Source of the DNA: Stenotrophomonas sp. SAU14A_NAIMI4_5
GTDB taxonomy: Bacteria > Pseudomonadota > Gammaproteobacteria > Xanthomonadales > Xanthomonadaceae
Assembly (NCBI RefSeq): GCF_003086795.1
Contig: NZ_CP026003.1
Location: 3,088,579 to 3,152,578 of the forward strand
Direction: 5' to 3'
DNA: 64,000 bases
The number at the start of each line of letters is the position of its first letter. Within the stretch, counting starts at the first letter, position 1. A program made the position numbers and the translations under genes. Of this stretch, positions 45,949 to 53,303 are shown piece after piece. Below the pieces are notes generated by a model that made no database searches, was not told the origin of the DNA, and saw nothing but the letters and a program-made list of their open reading frames with translations.

Positions 45949-46572
45949 TCACGGGTTGCCCTGGACGACCATGCCAAGCACGTTGGCCGTGTCGTTGCGG
46001 GCTCCCGCGATCTGATTGAGTTGCAGGACACCGTCGAAGCCCCGCAGTGCCGAGGCGGAAACCCCGACGCTGCGGATACCCGCCGCAACACCGTCGCCGG
46101 TGTCGCCCTGCCCCCCTGTTGACGCGATGTCCGACGCCGCCAAAGCCGCGTCGTCGGTCTCGCGTATCCCTTGCCGGGCCAGCGTCGCGCTGACGACGTT
46201 GAGCGTCGTGTTGGCGATGCCACTGGCCTGGTTGATCGATGCGATGCCACTGGCGCCGTTCAGCGCCTGGCCTTCGATATGTGCGCTGGCCTGCAGCGGC
46301 CCCGACAGCACCACGTCGGCATGGCGCTGCTGGCGCGCGGCGATGGCGACGTTGGCCTGGTCGCCGGTGGCCATGCCCTGCAGGTTGGACTGGATGTTCA
46401 GGTCGCCGCTGGCCTGGTTGACCATGATGGCGCCACTGGCACCGGCCAGCGCGCGGTCGCCGATACGGGCCACGTCCAGATAGGACAGCATGCCGCTGTA
46501 ATCATCGGCCCAGGCCAGTGCGGGCGCACCCGCCAGCACCAGCAGCAGCGCGCCACGCGCCGCGCGATTCAC
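45949..46572 (-). CDS. fapB: FapB-like minor amyloid subunit / nucleator
   Basis: The GTG start overlaps the fapA stop (GTGA). The 207-residue product has a signal peptide ending PALAWAD and three repeats related to those of FapC: LAGASGAIMVNQASGDLN (about 42-60), LNGASGIASINQASGIAN (about 104-121) and a weaker LRGFDGVLQLNQIAGARN (about 176-193). In Pseudomonas FapB seeds FapC fibres. The third repeat has lost the central Gly-Ala-Ser, so it may be less amyloidogenic. No cysteine is present. Confidence 0.82.
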   Translation of the reverse strand: MNRAARGALLLVLAGAPALAWADDYSGMLSYLDVARIGDRALAGASGAIMVNQASGDLNIQSNLQGMATGDQANVAIAARQQRHADVVLSGPLQASAHIEGQALNGASGIASINQASGIANTTLNVVSATLARQGIRETDDAALAASDIASTGGQGDTGDGVAAGIRSVGVSASALRGFDGVLQLNQIAGARNDTANVLGMVVQGNP

Positions 46573-47108
46573 TTGCCACCTCCCTGCGGTGCCGCGCCCA
46601 GCGGGAACTGCGCCAGCGCGCCGCGCACGGTATCGCCGATGCCGCGGGTGGTGTTGCCGACGGCGCCGAGCGGGCCGCTCATCGCACCGCCCAGGCTGTT
46701 GCCGCCGAGCGCGCCGTCACTGGAACGGCCCAGCGTGCCGCCGAGGGCCTGGTGGGTCACCCGCTCCACGGTGGTGCCGCCTGGCGCGGCCATGCGGCCG
46801 GTCTGCCCCGCCCCGAGCCCGGCATAGTCGTCATCGCTCAATTCATCCATGCCGCTGGAGCCGCCGCCGCTGCCGAGTGCGGTGGCGATCTCATGCTGCG
46901 GTTTGGGATCGGCGATCAACGCCATGCCGGGCGGCGCCATGCGATAGGCCGGACGTGCGGCCACATCGCGCAGCAGGACGATCTCGCCCGGCTGCGCCTT
47001 CACTCCCTGGCGCGCACCCGAGGCGGCGGCCGCCAGCGGGCAGGCCAGGGCCAGCAGCAGCGCCAGCTGCCGGACCGAGGAACCGAGATGGGTGCTGCTG
47101 CTGTCCAT
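46569..47108 (-). CDS. fapA: FapA-like periplasmic chaperone/regulator of fibre assembly
   Basis: The first gene of the operon encodes 179 residues with a signal peptide (hydrophobic core LALLLALACPLAAAA). The rest is low-complexity and Gly-rich (ALGGTLGRSSDGALGGNSLG), with a more ordered segment GEIVLLRDVAARPAYRMAPPG near residue 40. Assignment as FapA is by position, size and secretion, since FapA proteins diverge strongly. GGGAG precedes the ATG, about 20 nt after the transcription start predicted from the sigma-54 promoter. Confidence 0.68.
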   Translation of the reverse strand: MDSSSTHLGSSVRQLALLLALACPLAAAASGARQGVKAQPGEIVLLRDVAARPAYRMAPPGMALIADPKPQHEIATALGSGGGSSGMDELSDDDYAGLGAGQTGRMAAPGGTTVERVTHQALGGTLGRSSDGALGGNSLGGAMSGPLGAVGNTTRGIGDTVRGALAQFPLGAAPQGGGK

Positions 47109-47140
47109 GCCGCTCTCCCGTTGCGTATGCGCAGGGACAG

Positions 47141-47157
47141 AGCAGCTTCCGTGCCAA
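47141..47157 (-). promoter_or_regulatory. Sigma-54 (-24/-12) promoter of the fap operon
   Basis: The minus strand reads TTGGCACGGAAGCTGCT, matching YTGGCACGRNNNTTGCW at 16 of 17 positions, with the GG and GC dinucleotides in exact spacing. Predicted transcription start is near 47130, about 20 nt before the fapA ATG. A 6-bp inverted repeat (CGCTTG-gtag-CAAGCG, 47167-47182) sits just upstream. Confidence 0.82.
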
Positions 47158-47218
47158 CTTCCAAATCGCTTGGTAGCAAGCGGTTCAGCCAGTCGAGGGG
47201 GTGGCGCGTTGCCAGCAG

Positions 47219-47326
47219 GGTGTTACAGAGGCGTTCGGATTTCGTTTGCCTTAACGTGCAGGAAACAACGCTGCACAAGGCTTGGCAGGGGCTGTATCAG
47301 CGGTGTTACAGGTGCTGATACAGCCC
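47219..47326. promoter_or_regulatory. Inverted and direct repeats upstream of the fap promoter (candidate activator sites)
   Basis: A perfect 12-bp inverted repeat, GGGCTGTATCAG (47289-47300) and CTGATACAGCCC (47315-47326), is separated by 14 bp. The 10-mer GGTGTTACAG occurs twice, at 47219-47228 and inside the spacer at 47302-47311. At 60-170 bp upstream of the -24 box this is the usual position of an enhancer-binding site. The inverted repeat might instead be the 3' hairpin of the symporter gene, but it has no T tract. Confidence 0.5.
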
Positions 47327-47340
47327 GTTGCAGTGCCGCT

Positions 47341-48675
47341 TCAGCTACGCGGCGGGGTCGGGTCGGGATCATCCAGGCCGACGTTGGTCGAAGGGTTGTC
47401 GTACACCGACTGGTCGAGCAGGCCGGTTTCCTTGGCCACCAGCACCGGCACCAGCATCTGGCCCGTCACGTTCGTCATGGTCCGCATCATGTCCAGGATG
47501 CGGTCGATCGCGTACAGGTAACCGATGGTTTCCAGCGGCAGGTTGGCCGCACTCAGCACCACGGTGGCCATGATGACCGCCGTGCCCGGCACGCCGGCCG
47601 TGCCGAAGCTGCCCAGCACCGATGCGATCAGCACCACCACGTACTGCTCCGGCGTCAGCGGCACGCCGCTGTACTGGGCGATGAACACCGCGCACAGCGC
47701 AGGGTAGATCGCACCGCAGCCGTCCATCTTGATGCTCGCGCCCAGCGGCACGGCGAACGAACCATAGTCCTTGTTGACGCCCAGGTTGTGGGTGATCGAA
47801 CGCAGCGCCACCGGCATCGCCGCGAAGCTGGACGAGCTGACGAACGCCACCTGCATGCCCGGCGCGGCACCGCGGAAGAACTTCAGCGGATTCAGCCCGT
47901 GCGAGAGCAGCAGCGCGCTGTAGACCACGATGATGTGCAGCGCGCAGGCCACGTACAGGGCCAGCACGAAATGGCCCAGCGGCAGCAGCTTCTCGAAGCC
48001 GTAGCTGCCGACCAGGCCGGCGATCAGGCCGAACGTACCGATCGGGGTGACTTCCAGTACGAAGCGGGTCACCTGGATCATGATGTCGCTCATCTGGCCG
48101 ACCAGCTTGCGCGCCTCGGTCACCTTCTCGCCGAGCTTGACGATGGCGAAGCCGACCAGGCCGGCGAAGAAGATCACCGGCAGGATCGAACCACGGCCGG
48201 CCGCCAGCACGGTCTCGCCCGCGGCGTTGACCTTGGTGCCGATGCCCGACAGCGCGTAGAACACGTTGGACGGCACCACGTCCAGCAGCACCTGCACCAC
48301 GCTGGGTACTTCGCGCGGCACGTAGTTGTTGGCCATCGACAGCTGCAGGCCACCGGCGCCGGGCTGCAGCACCGTGCCCACGCCCAGGCCCACGCACACC
48401 GCCAGCGCGGCGGTGATGACGAACCACAGGAACGTGCGGCCACTGAGCGCGGCGACCGATTTCTGGCCGTGCAGCGAGGAGATGGCGTTGATGACCGCGA
48501 AGAACACCAGCGGTACCGCGATCATCTTGATGAGGGTGACGTACAGCTCGCCGAGCGGGCCGAACCACGTTTCAGCGGCCGGGCCAAGCGCCCAGCCCGC
48601 CAGCGCGCCGAGCACGAAGCCACCGACCACGCGCTGCCAGAATGGAATCCGCAGCCAGGCAGAGACCAGCTTCAT
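47341..48675 (-). CDS. Dicarboxylate/amino acid:cation symporter (DAACS family)
   Basis: The 444-residue protein has the DAACS signature: hydrophobic helices, the Ser-rich hairpin FVSSSSFAAMPVALR, the substrate-site GASIKMDGCGAIYPALCAVFI (Asp and Gly conserved), the second hairpin SFGTAGVPGTAVIM and the helix-8 AIDRILDMMRTMTNVTGQ with its metal-site Asp and Asn. It imports C4-dicarboxylates or Glu/Asp with sodium or protons; the exact substrate cannot be read. The start at MKLVSAWLRIPF is preceded by a long non-homologous open frame, which I exclude. Confidence 0.93.
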   Translation of the reverse strand: MKLVSAWLRIPFWQRVVGGFVLGALAGWALGPAAETWFGPLGELYVTLIKMIAVPLVFFAVINAISSLHGQKSVAALSGRTFLWFVITAALAVCVGLGVGTVLQPGAGGLQLSMANNYVPREVPSVVQVLLDVVPSNVFYALSGIGTKVNAAGETVLAAGRGSILPVIFFAGLVGFAIVKLGEKVTEARKLVGQMSDIMIQVTRFVLEVTPIGTFGLIAGLVGSYGFEKLLPLGHFVLALYVACALHIIVVYSALLLSHGLNPLKFFRGAAPGMQVAFVSSSSFAAMPVALRSITHNLGVNKDYGSFAVPLGASIKMDGCGAIYPALCAVFIAQYSGVPLTPEQYVVVLIASVLGSFGTAGVPGTAVIMATVVLSAANLPLETIGYLYAIDRILDMMRTMTNVTGQMLVPVLVAKETGLLDQSVYDNPSTNVGLDDPDPTPPRS

Positions 48676-48781
48676 AGGCAATCCAGGGGGGAAGGAAGGG
48701 ATGCTGGCACGATAGCCCAAGCGGGCAGGCGGTACGACCGCCCCACCGGCAAACAGTGTGTCATCGGCGTGCATTGCAGGG

Positions 48782-48809
48782 TTGGGCATAATGAACGCCC
48801 CGTTACACT
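48782..48809 (+). promoter_or_regulatory. Candidate promoter of the alkaline phosphatase gene
   Basis: TTGGGC (48782-48787) and TACACT (48804-48809) are separated by 16 bp, leaving a leader of about 12-14 nt before the ATG at 48829. No Pho box is obvious. Judged by eye only. Confidence 0.35.
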
Positions 48810-48828
48810 TTGTGAGATCCCAGCGTCC

Positions 48829-50535
48829 ATGCGTCGTTCCGTCTCCCTGTTGGCCGCCTGTGCCACCACCCTGCTGCTGGGCGCCTGCGCCAGCACCACC
48901 CCCGCCTCCGCCCCGGCCGGCCTGAAGGTCGCCGTTGATCCGGTCGCCCATCCGGCCGGCGAGACCCCGCAGTGGTGGTACCGCAGCGGCGCCGCCCAGG
49001 CGGCCGCCAATGGCGCGATGTCCGGCAAGGCGAAAAACGTCATCCTGTTCCTGGGTGACGGCATGAGCCTGACCACCGTCGCCGCCTCGCGCATCTACGA
49101 AGGCCAGCAGAAGGGCGGTTCGGGCGAAGAGAACCTGCTGTCCTGGGAGCGCTTCCCGGCCACGGCGTTCAGCAAGACGTACAACACCGATTCGCAGACG
49201 CCGGACTCGGCCGGCACGATGACCGCCATCACCACCGGCGTGAAGACCCACATGGGTGCGATCGGCGTCAGCGCCGGCAGCCGCAGCGACTGCGCCGACA
49301 GCCTGTCCAAGGGCCTGCTGACCTGGCTGCAGCTGGCCGACAGCGCCGGCCTGGCCACCGGCATCGTCTCCACCGCACGCCTGACCCACGCCACCCCGGC
49401 CGCGACCTACGCGCACTCGCCCGAGCGCAACTGGGAAAACGACACCGACCTGACCGACGTCGCCAAGGCCGCCGGCTGCAAGGACATCGCCCAGCAGCTG
49501 CTGTCGACCTCGCGCTATGGCCGTGGCCCGCTGGTCGCCCTCGGCGGCGGCCGTGGTGAATTCACCACCGTGGAAGAACGCGACCCCGAGTACGACGACA
49601 AGGTCGGCCAGCGCTTGGACGGGCGCAGCCTGGTGCAGGAATGGCAGCAGTCGCATCCGCAGGGTGCCTACGTCTGGAACAGCACGCAGCTGGCGGCCGC
49701 GGCCACCGCGCCGGCCATCCTCGGCCTGTTCGAGCCGGACCACATGCGTTACGAGTACGAGCGCCCGCAGGACCCCGCCGGTGAGCCGAGCCTGGCCGAG
49801 CTGACCGCCGCGGCGATCAAGAACCTCGCGCAGCACCAGGAAGGCTACGTGCTGATGATCGAAGGCGCGCGCATCGACCACGCCAACCATAGCGGCAACG
49901 CCTACCGCGCCCTCACCGAAACCGTCGCCCTGTCCGACGCGGTGCGCGTGGCCAACGAACTGACCTCGGCCGACGACACCCTGATCATCGTCACCGCCGA
50001 CCACTCGCACACCCTCAACTTCGTCGGCTACCCGGCACGCGGCAACCCGATCCTGGGCAAGGTGAAGGACAAGGGCGGCGAAGATGGCGCCGGCAAGCTG
50101 GACTACGCGCTGGATGGCAACGGCCAGCCCTATACCACGCTGAGCTACGCCAACGGCCCGGGCCACACCGGCACGACCAACCAGCAGCCGGCCGGCCCCA
50201 AGGTCTACCCGCACAACCCGAGCAGCTTCGAACAGGCCAACGGCCGCCCGAACCTGCATGACGTGGACACCGAGCATCCGGATTACATGCAGGAAGCGCT
50301 GGTGCCGATGAAGTCCGAATCGCACGGTGGCGAAGACGTGGGCATCTGGGCACGCGGCCCGGGCAGCAAGGCCATCCGCGGCACCCTGGAACAGAACGCG
50401 ATCTACCACATGATCGTGCAGGCCACCCCGGCCCTGCGCGAGCGCCTGTGCCAGGCCGGCACCTGCGACGACAAGGGCGTGCCGGTCCAGCTGCCGGCGC
50501 CGACCGCCTTCGAGCGCAAGGCCGAGGCGCAGTGA
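48829..50535 (+). CDS. Alkaline phosphatase, lipoprotein
   Basis: The 568-residue protein begins with a lipoprotein signal (lipobox LGAC, near residue 20). It has the alkaline-phosphatase superfamily metal sites: VILFLGDGMS, the nucleophile Ser in TPDSAGTMTAI, IEGARIDHANHSGN and TADHSHTLNFVGYP. It should hydrolyse phosphomonoesters in the periplasm, tethered to a membrane. A lipid anchor is unusual compared with the soluble E. coli PhoA, from which it also differs in sequence. The stop overlaps the GTG start of the next gene (GTGA). Confidence 0.92.
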   Translation: MRRSVSLLAACATTLLLGACASTTPASAPAGLKVAVDPVAHPAGETPQWWYRSGAAQAAANGAMSGKAKNVILFLGDGMSLTTVAASRIYEGQQKGGSGEENLLSWERFPATAFSKTYNTDSQTPDSAGTMTAITTGVKTHMGAIGVSAGSRSDCADSLSKGLLTWLQLADSAGLATGIVSTARLTHATPAATYAHSPERNWENDTDLTDVAKAAGCKDIAQQLLSTSRYGRGPLVALGGGRGEFTTVEERDPEYDDKVGQRLDGRSLVQEWQQSHPQGAYVWNSTQLAAAATAPAILGLFEPDHMRYEYERPQDPAGEPSLAELTAAAIKNLAQHQEGYVLMIEGARIDHANHSGNAYRALTETVALSDAVRVANELTSADDTLIIVTADHSHTLNFVGYPARGNPILGKVKDKGGEDGAGKLDYALDGNGQPYTTLSYANGPGHTGTTNQQPAGPKVYPHNPSSFEQANGRPNLHDVDTEHPDYMQEALVPMKSESHGGEDVGIWARGPGSKAIRGTLEQNAIYHMIVQATPALRERLCQAGTCDDKGVPVQLPAPTAFERKAEAQ

Positions 50536-51077
50536 CGGCACGGCCTGAGCGGCCGTCGTCTGCCAGCGGCCGCCTCGCGCGGTCGCTGGCGCTGTGCGGC
50601 CTGCTGGCCAGCGGTGCGGCGTGGGCGCAGGCGCCGGCGTGCACGCAGCTGACGGAAGAACAGGGCCTGGTGGCCCTGCCCGGCTGCGCGGTGGACGGAC
50701 ACCAGTTGAAGCTCAGTGCTGACGCGCTGAAGGCCCTGCAGTACGACGCGCAGGGCCTGGCGGTCGTGCATGCCGATGAAGGCTTCCACTACGTGGCACG
50801 CCGCGGCCGCAGCCTGCCGGTGCTGGCGTGGGACAACGGCGCGGACACGCCGCAGGAAGGCCTGCTGCGCGGGCGCGTGGGTGACCGCGTGGGCTACTTC
50901 GACCTGCAGTTCCGCCAGGTGATTCCGGCGCTGTTCGATTTCGCGTGGCCGTTCGAGGACGGCGTGGCGGAGGTCTGCAACGGGTGCAGGCGCGGCACGC
51001 CGGATGGCGATGGGCATACGCCGATGGAAGGCGGCGAGTGGTTCCGCATCGACCGCACGGGCCGTCGGGTCAAATAG
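50532..51077 (+). CDS. Secreted WG-repeat protein
   Basis: The 181-residue product starts with a GTG overlapping the phosphatase stop, so it is translationally coupled. A signal peptide ends GAAWAQ. The C-terminal half holds WG-type repeats, GRVGDRVGYFDLQFRQVIP and FDFAWPFEDGVAEVCNG, followed by GGEWFRIDRTGRRVK. Four cysteines in the mature protein may form two disulfides. WG-repeat proteins are poorly understood; an accessory role with the phosphatase is inferred only from coupling. Confidence 0.8.
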   Translation: MTARPERPSSASGRLARSLALCGLLASGAAWAQAPACTQLTEEQGLVALPGCAVDGHQLKLSADALKALQYDAQGLAVVHADEGFHYVARRGRSLPVLAWDNGADTPQEGLLRGRVGDRVGYFDLQFRQVIPALFDFAWPFEDGVAEVCNGCRRGTPDGDGHTPMEGGEWFRIDRTGRRVK

Positions 51078-51110
51078 GTTTTTTTTGCAGGGCTGCGCCC
51101 TGCACCCCCG

Positions 51111-51133
51111 GTAGTGCCGGCCGCTGGCCGGCA
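51111..51133 (+). repeat. SMAG REP unit after the WG-repeat gene
   Basis: GTAGTGCCGGCCGCTGGCC and two or three more bases, an intact GTAG head and palindrome. A separate GCAGGGC.tgc.GCCCTGC hairpin lies just before it (about 51087-51105). Confidence 0.75.
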
Positions 51134-51165
51134 ACCTCAACGTCAAGAGCGGCATTCCGTGGGTT

Positions 51166-51267
51166 GGCGGGGCACTGTGGGTTTGCGGGGACGCCGTAAA
51201 CCCGTCCATGGGGGCTTGGTCGCCGCATCCATGCGGCTCACACCCCGCAAACCCACAGTGCCCCGCC
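51166..51267 (+). repeat. Long stem-loop element, copy A
   Basis: Two perfectly complementary 25-nt arms (51166-51190 and 51243-51267) enclose a 52-nt loop. Arm ends are GGCGGGG and GGGG; the variable 14-nt core is CACTGTGGGTTTGC. The loop contains an internal hairpin CCGCATCCATGCGG (51223-51236) and GTCCATG. TTCGACAG follows the right arm. Copy B at 51523-51624 has the same plan with a different core. No gene is involved. Confidence 0.85.
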
Positions 51268-51306
51268 TTCGACAGGTTCACGCGGCTGTGGGCAACGGCT
51301 GCTGTT

Positions 51307-51477
51307 GGTGGGTGCCGACCGTTGGTCGGCACATCTGTCAGATATCGAATGAATTCATCCACGCATGGCGTGGATCTACTGGTAACGGCGGCTGTTGGTA
51401 GGTGTCGACCTTGGTCGACACGATTTTTCCATCAGATATCGAATGAATTCATCCGTGCCGACCAACGGTCGGCCCCC
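51307..51477. repeat. SMAG cluster with a duplicated 23-bp spacer
   Basis: Units seen: GTGGGTGCCGACCGTTGGTC... (51307-51332, degenerate head), a reverse ATCCACGCATGGCGTGGATC unit (51357-51379), GTAGGTGTCGACCTTGGTCG... (51398-51421, followed by GATTTTT) and a reverse GTGCCGACCAACGGTCGGC unit (about 51455-51477). The 23-bp sequence beginning TCAGATATCGAATGAATT occurs at 51338 and again at 51432. The 642-bp gap 51078-51719 holds only repeats. Confidence 0.7.
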
Positions 51478-51522
51478 ACCAGAGCAGAACGCCGTTCCGA
51501 CAGATCGCGGAGAACTGTCGAA

Positions 51523-51624
51523 GGCGGGGTGGGTCCGGTTGAGGGGGCGTGAGCCGCATGGATGCGGCGACCGAGCTTACATGGACGTACTTGCAGCGTC
51601 CCCCTCAACCGGACCCACCCCGCC
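51523..51624 (-). repeat. Long stem-loop element, copy B (inverted relative to A)
   Basis: Arms 51523-51547 and 51600-51624 are perfectly complementary over 25 nt around a 52-nt loop, exactly as in copy A. In copy-A orientation the core is TGGGTCCGGTTGAG, which agrees with A at only 4 of 14 positions, while the loop agrees at 42 of 52. TTCGACAG again follows the arm. It ends 95 bp before the tilS start. Confidence 0.85.
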
Positions 51625-51719
51625 ATCCCTCAGGAAACCCGCTTCTGCCGTTGCTCTGGCTTCGGCTTCGGCAGGTGCAGGGCGCAGCCCTGCCAGCCCC
51701 CCCCCTTATACTTCCCGCC

Positions 51720-53006
51720 GTGAGTACCTTTCCCACTCTGGTAGCGCTGGAAACCCCGCTGCTCGTCGCCTACAGCGGCGGCCTGGACTCGACCGTGCTG
51801 CTGCACTGGCTGCAACGCTGCGCCCACGCCAGCGGCACACCGCCGCGCGCCGTGCACGTGCACCACGGACTGCAGGCCAGCGCCGATGCCTGGGTAGCGC
51901 ACTGCCAGCAGCAATGCGATGCGTTGGGCATCGAACTCGCCGTGCATCGCGTGCAGGTCGACACCGCTGCCGGCCTCGGCCTGGAAGCAGCGGCACGCCA
52001 GTCGCGACGCGCGGCCTTCGCCGCTGAACTGCGGGACGGCGAAACCCTGGCACTGGCCCAGCACCTCGACGACCAGGCCGAAACCTTCCTGCTGCGTGCA
52101 CTGCGCAGCTCCGGCATCGATGGCCTGGCGGCGATGGCCGTCGACAGCACCCTGCACGACCATCGCCTGTGGCGGCCGCTGCTGCACACCGCACGCGACG
52201 CGCTGCGCGACTACGCGCAGACGCATGCCCTGCGCTGGATCGAAGACCCCAGCAACGCACGCGACGATGCCGACCGCAACTTCCTGCGCCTGCACGTGAT
52301 GCCGCTGCTGCGCCAGCGCTGGCCGCACGCGGCCGCGGCACTGGCCGGCAGCGCCGACCACTGCGCGCAGACCCGCGCGTTGCTGGACGAGGAAGATGCC
52401 GAACTGATCGCCCATCTCGAAGTGGCGCCCCGCGTGCTGTCGCTGGAACTGCTGCGCCAGGTGTCGCCCGCGCGCGGTGCACGCGTGCTGCGTGCCTGGG
52501 TGCGCGCGCATGGCGCCGCACCGCTGCCGGCCACGGTGCTGCGGCAACTGCAGCAGGAACTGCTGGAAGCATCCAGCGATCGCCAGGCGCAGGTGCGCTG
52601 GCAGGATCACGCCATCCAGCAATGGCGTGGCCACGCCTACCTGCTGCCGGCACACCTGCCCGCCCTGCCCGCGGACTGGCAGGCCGCGTGGGATGGCCGT
52701 GCGCCGCTACCGCTGCCCGATGGCGGACAGCTGCGCCTGCTCGGCGGCGCAGCCTTCGACCGGCCCCTGCAGGTGCGTGCGCGGCAGGGTGGCGAACGCA
52801 TCGCGCTGCCCGGGCGCACCCATTCACACGCGTTGAAGGACTGCCTGCAGCGCGAGCACCTGGCGCCATGGCGGCGTGCGCAGCTGCCGCTGCTGTTCGA
52901 CGGCGGGCAGCTGCTGGCGGCCGCGGACGTGGTCGTTTCCGCGTCGCTGCAGGCCTGGCTGCAGGACCACGATGCGCAGTTGCAGTGGCGACCGGGCGGC
53001 TGGTGA
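51720..53006 (+). CDS. tilS: tRNA(Ile)-lysidine synthetase TilS
   Basis: TilS converts cytidine 34 of the CAU-anticodon tRNA-Ile to lysidine using ATP and lysine. I set the start at GTG 51720 (VSTFPTLVALETP), just ahead of the PP-loop LLVAYSGGLDSTVLLHW; the open frame upstream runs into repeat copy B. The 428-residue product also has the HVHHGLQASAD and LAQHLDDQAETFLLRALRSSG motifs and the C-terminal substrate-binding domain (RARQGGERIALPGRTHS, HALKDCLQ). A TATACT box ends only 8 nt before the GTG, so the mRNA may be leaderless. Confidence 0.94.
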   Translation: MSTFPTLVALETPLLVAYSGGLDSTVLLHWLQRCAHASGTPPRAVHVHHGLQASADAWVAHCQQQCDALGIELAVHRVQVDTAAGLGLEAAARQSRRAAFAAELRDGETLALAQHLDDQAETFLLRALRSSGIDGLAAMAVDSTLHDHRLWRPLLHTARDALRDYAQTHALRWIEDPSNARDDADRNFLRLHVMPLLRQRWPHAAAALAGSADHCAQTRALLDEEDAELIAHLEVAPRVLSLELLRQVSPARGARVLRAWVRAHGAAPLPATVLRQLQQELLEASSDRQAQVRWQDHAIQQWRGHAYLLPAHLPALPADWQAAWDGRAPLPLPDGGQLRLLGGAAFDRPLQVRARQGGERIALPGRTHSHALKDCLQREHLAPWRRAQLPLLFDGGQLLAAADVVVSASLQAWLQDHDAQLQWRPGGW

Positions 53007-53042
53007 ATTGACCCCCGCGCGGCAGCCGTCCACACTTGTCGC

Positions 53043-53303
53043 ATGGCCAAGAAGTCCCCCGAAAACGCCTCCCCCGTTGCCCAGTTCGAGCACTCGCTCG
53101 AATCGCTGGAACAACTGGTGGAGCAGATGGAAACCGGCGAGCTGAGCCTGGAAGCTTCGCTCAGTGCTTACGAACGTGGCGTCGGTCTGTACCGCCAGTG
53201 CCAGCAGGCGCTGGAGCAGGCCGAACTGCGCGTGCGCCTGCTCAGCGATCCCGCCCAGCTCGAAACCGCAGAACCCTTCGACCCGCCCAGCCATGACGGC
53301 TGA
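53043..53303 (+). CDS. xseB: Exodeoxyribonuclease VII small subunit
   Basis: The 86-residue protein has the XseB helical pair: [20 protein letters not shown] followed by [17 protein letters not shown]. It joins XseA to form exonuclease VII, which degrades single-stranded DNA from both ends. It lies 36 bp after tilS and overlaps ispA by 11 bp, the common xseB-ispA order. Confidence 0.95.
   Translation: MAKKSPENASPVAQFEHSLESLEQLVEQMETGELSLEASLSAYERGVGLYRQCQQALEQAELRVRLLSDPAQLETAEPFDPPSHDG

Noticed and set aside
47289..47326. Inverted repeat as an intrinsic terminator of the symporter gene
   Set aside because: The stem is perfect and lies 15 bp past the stop, but no T tract follows in that direction; I list it as a candidate activator site instead, without excluding a role in termination.
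51549..51719. Upstream extension of tilS to an ATG at about 51549
   Set aside because: The extension is encoded by the loop and arm of repeat copy B and has no similarity to TilS, whose homology starts just after the GTG at 51720.
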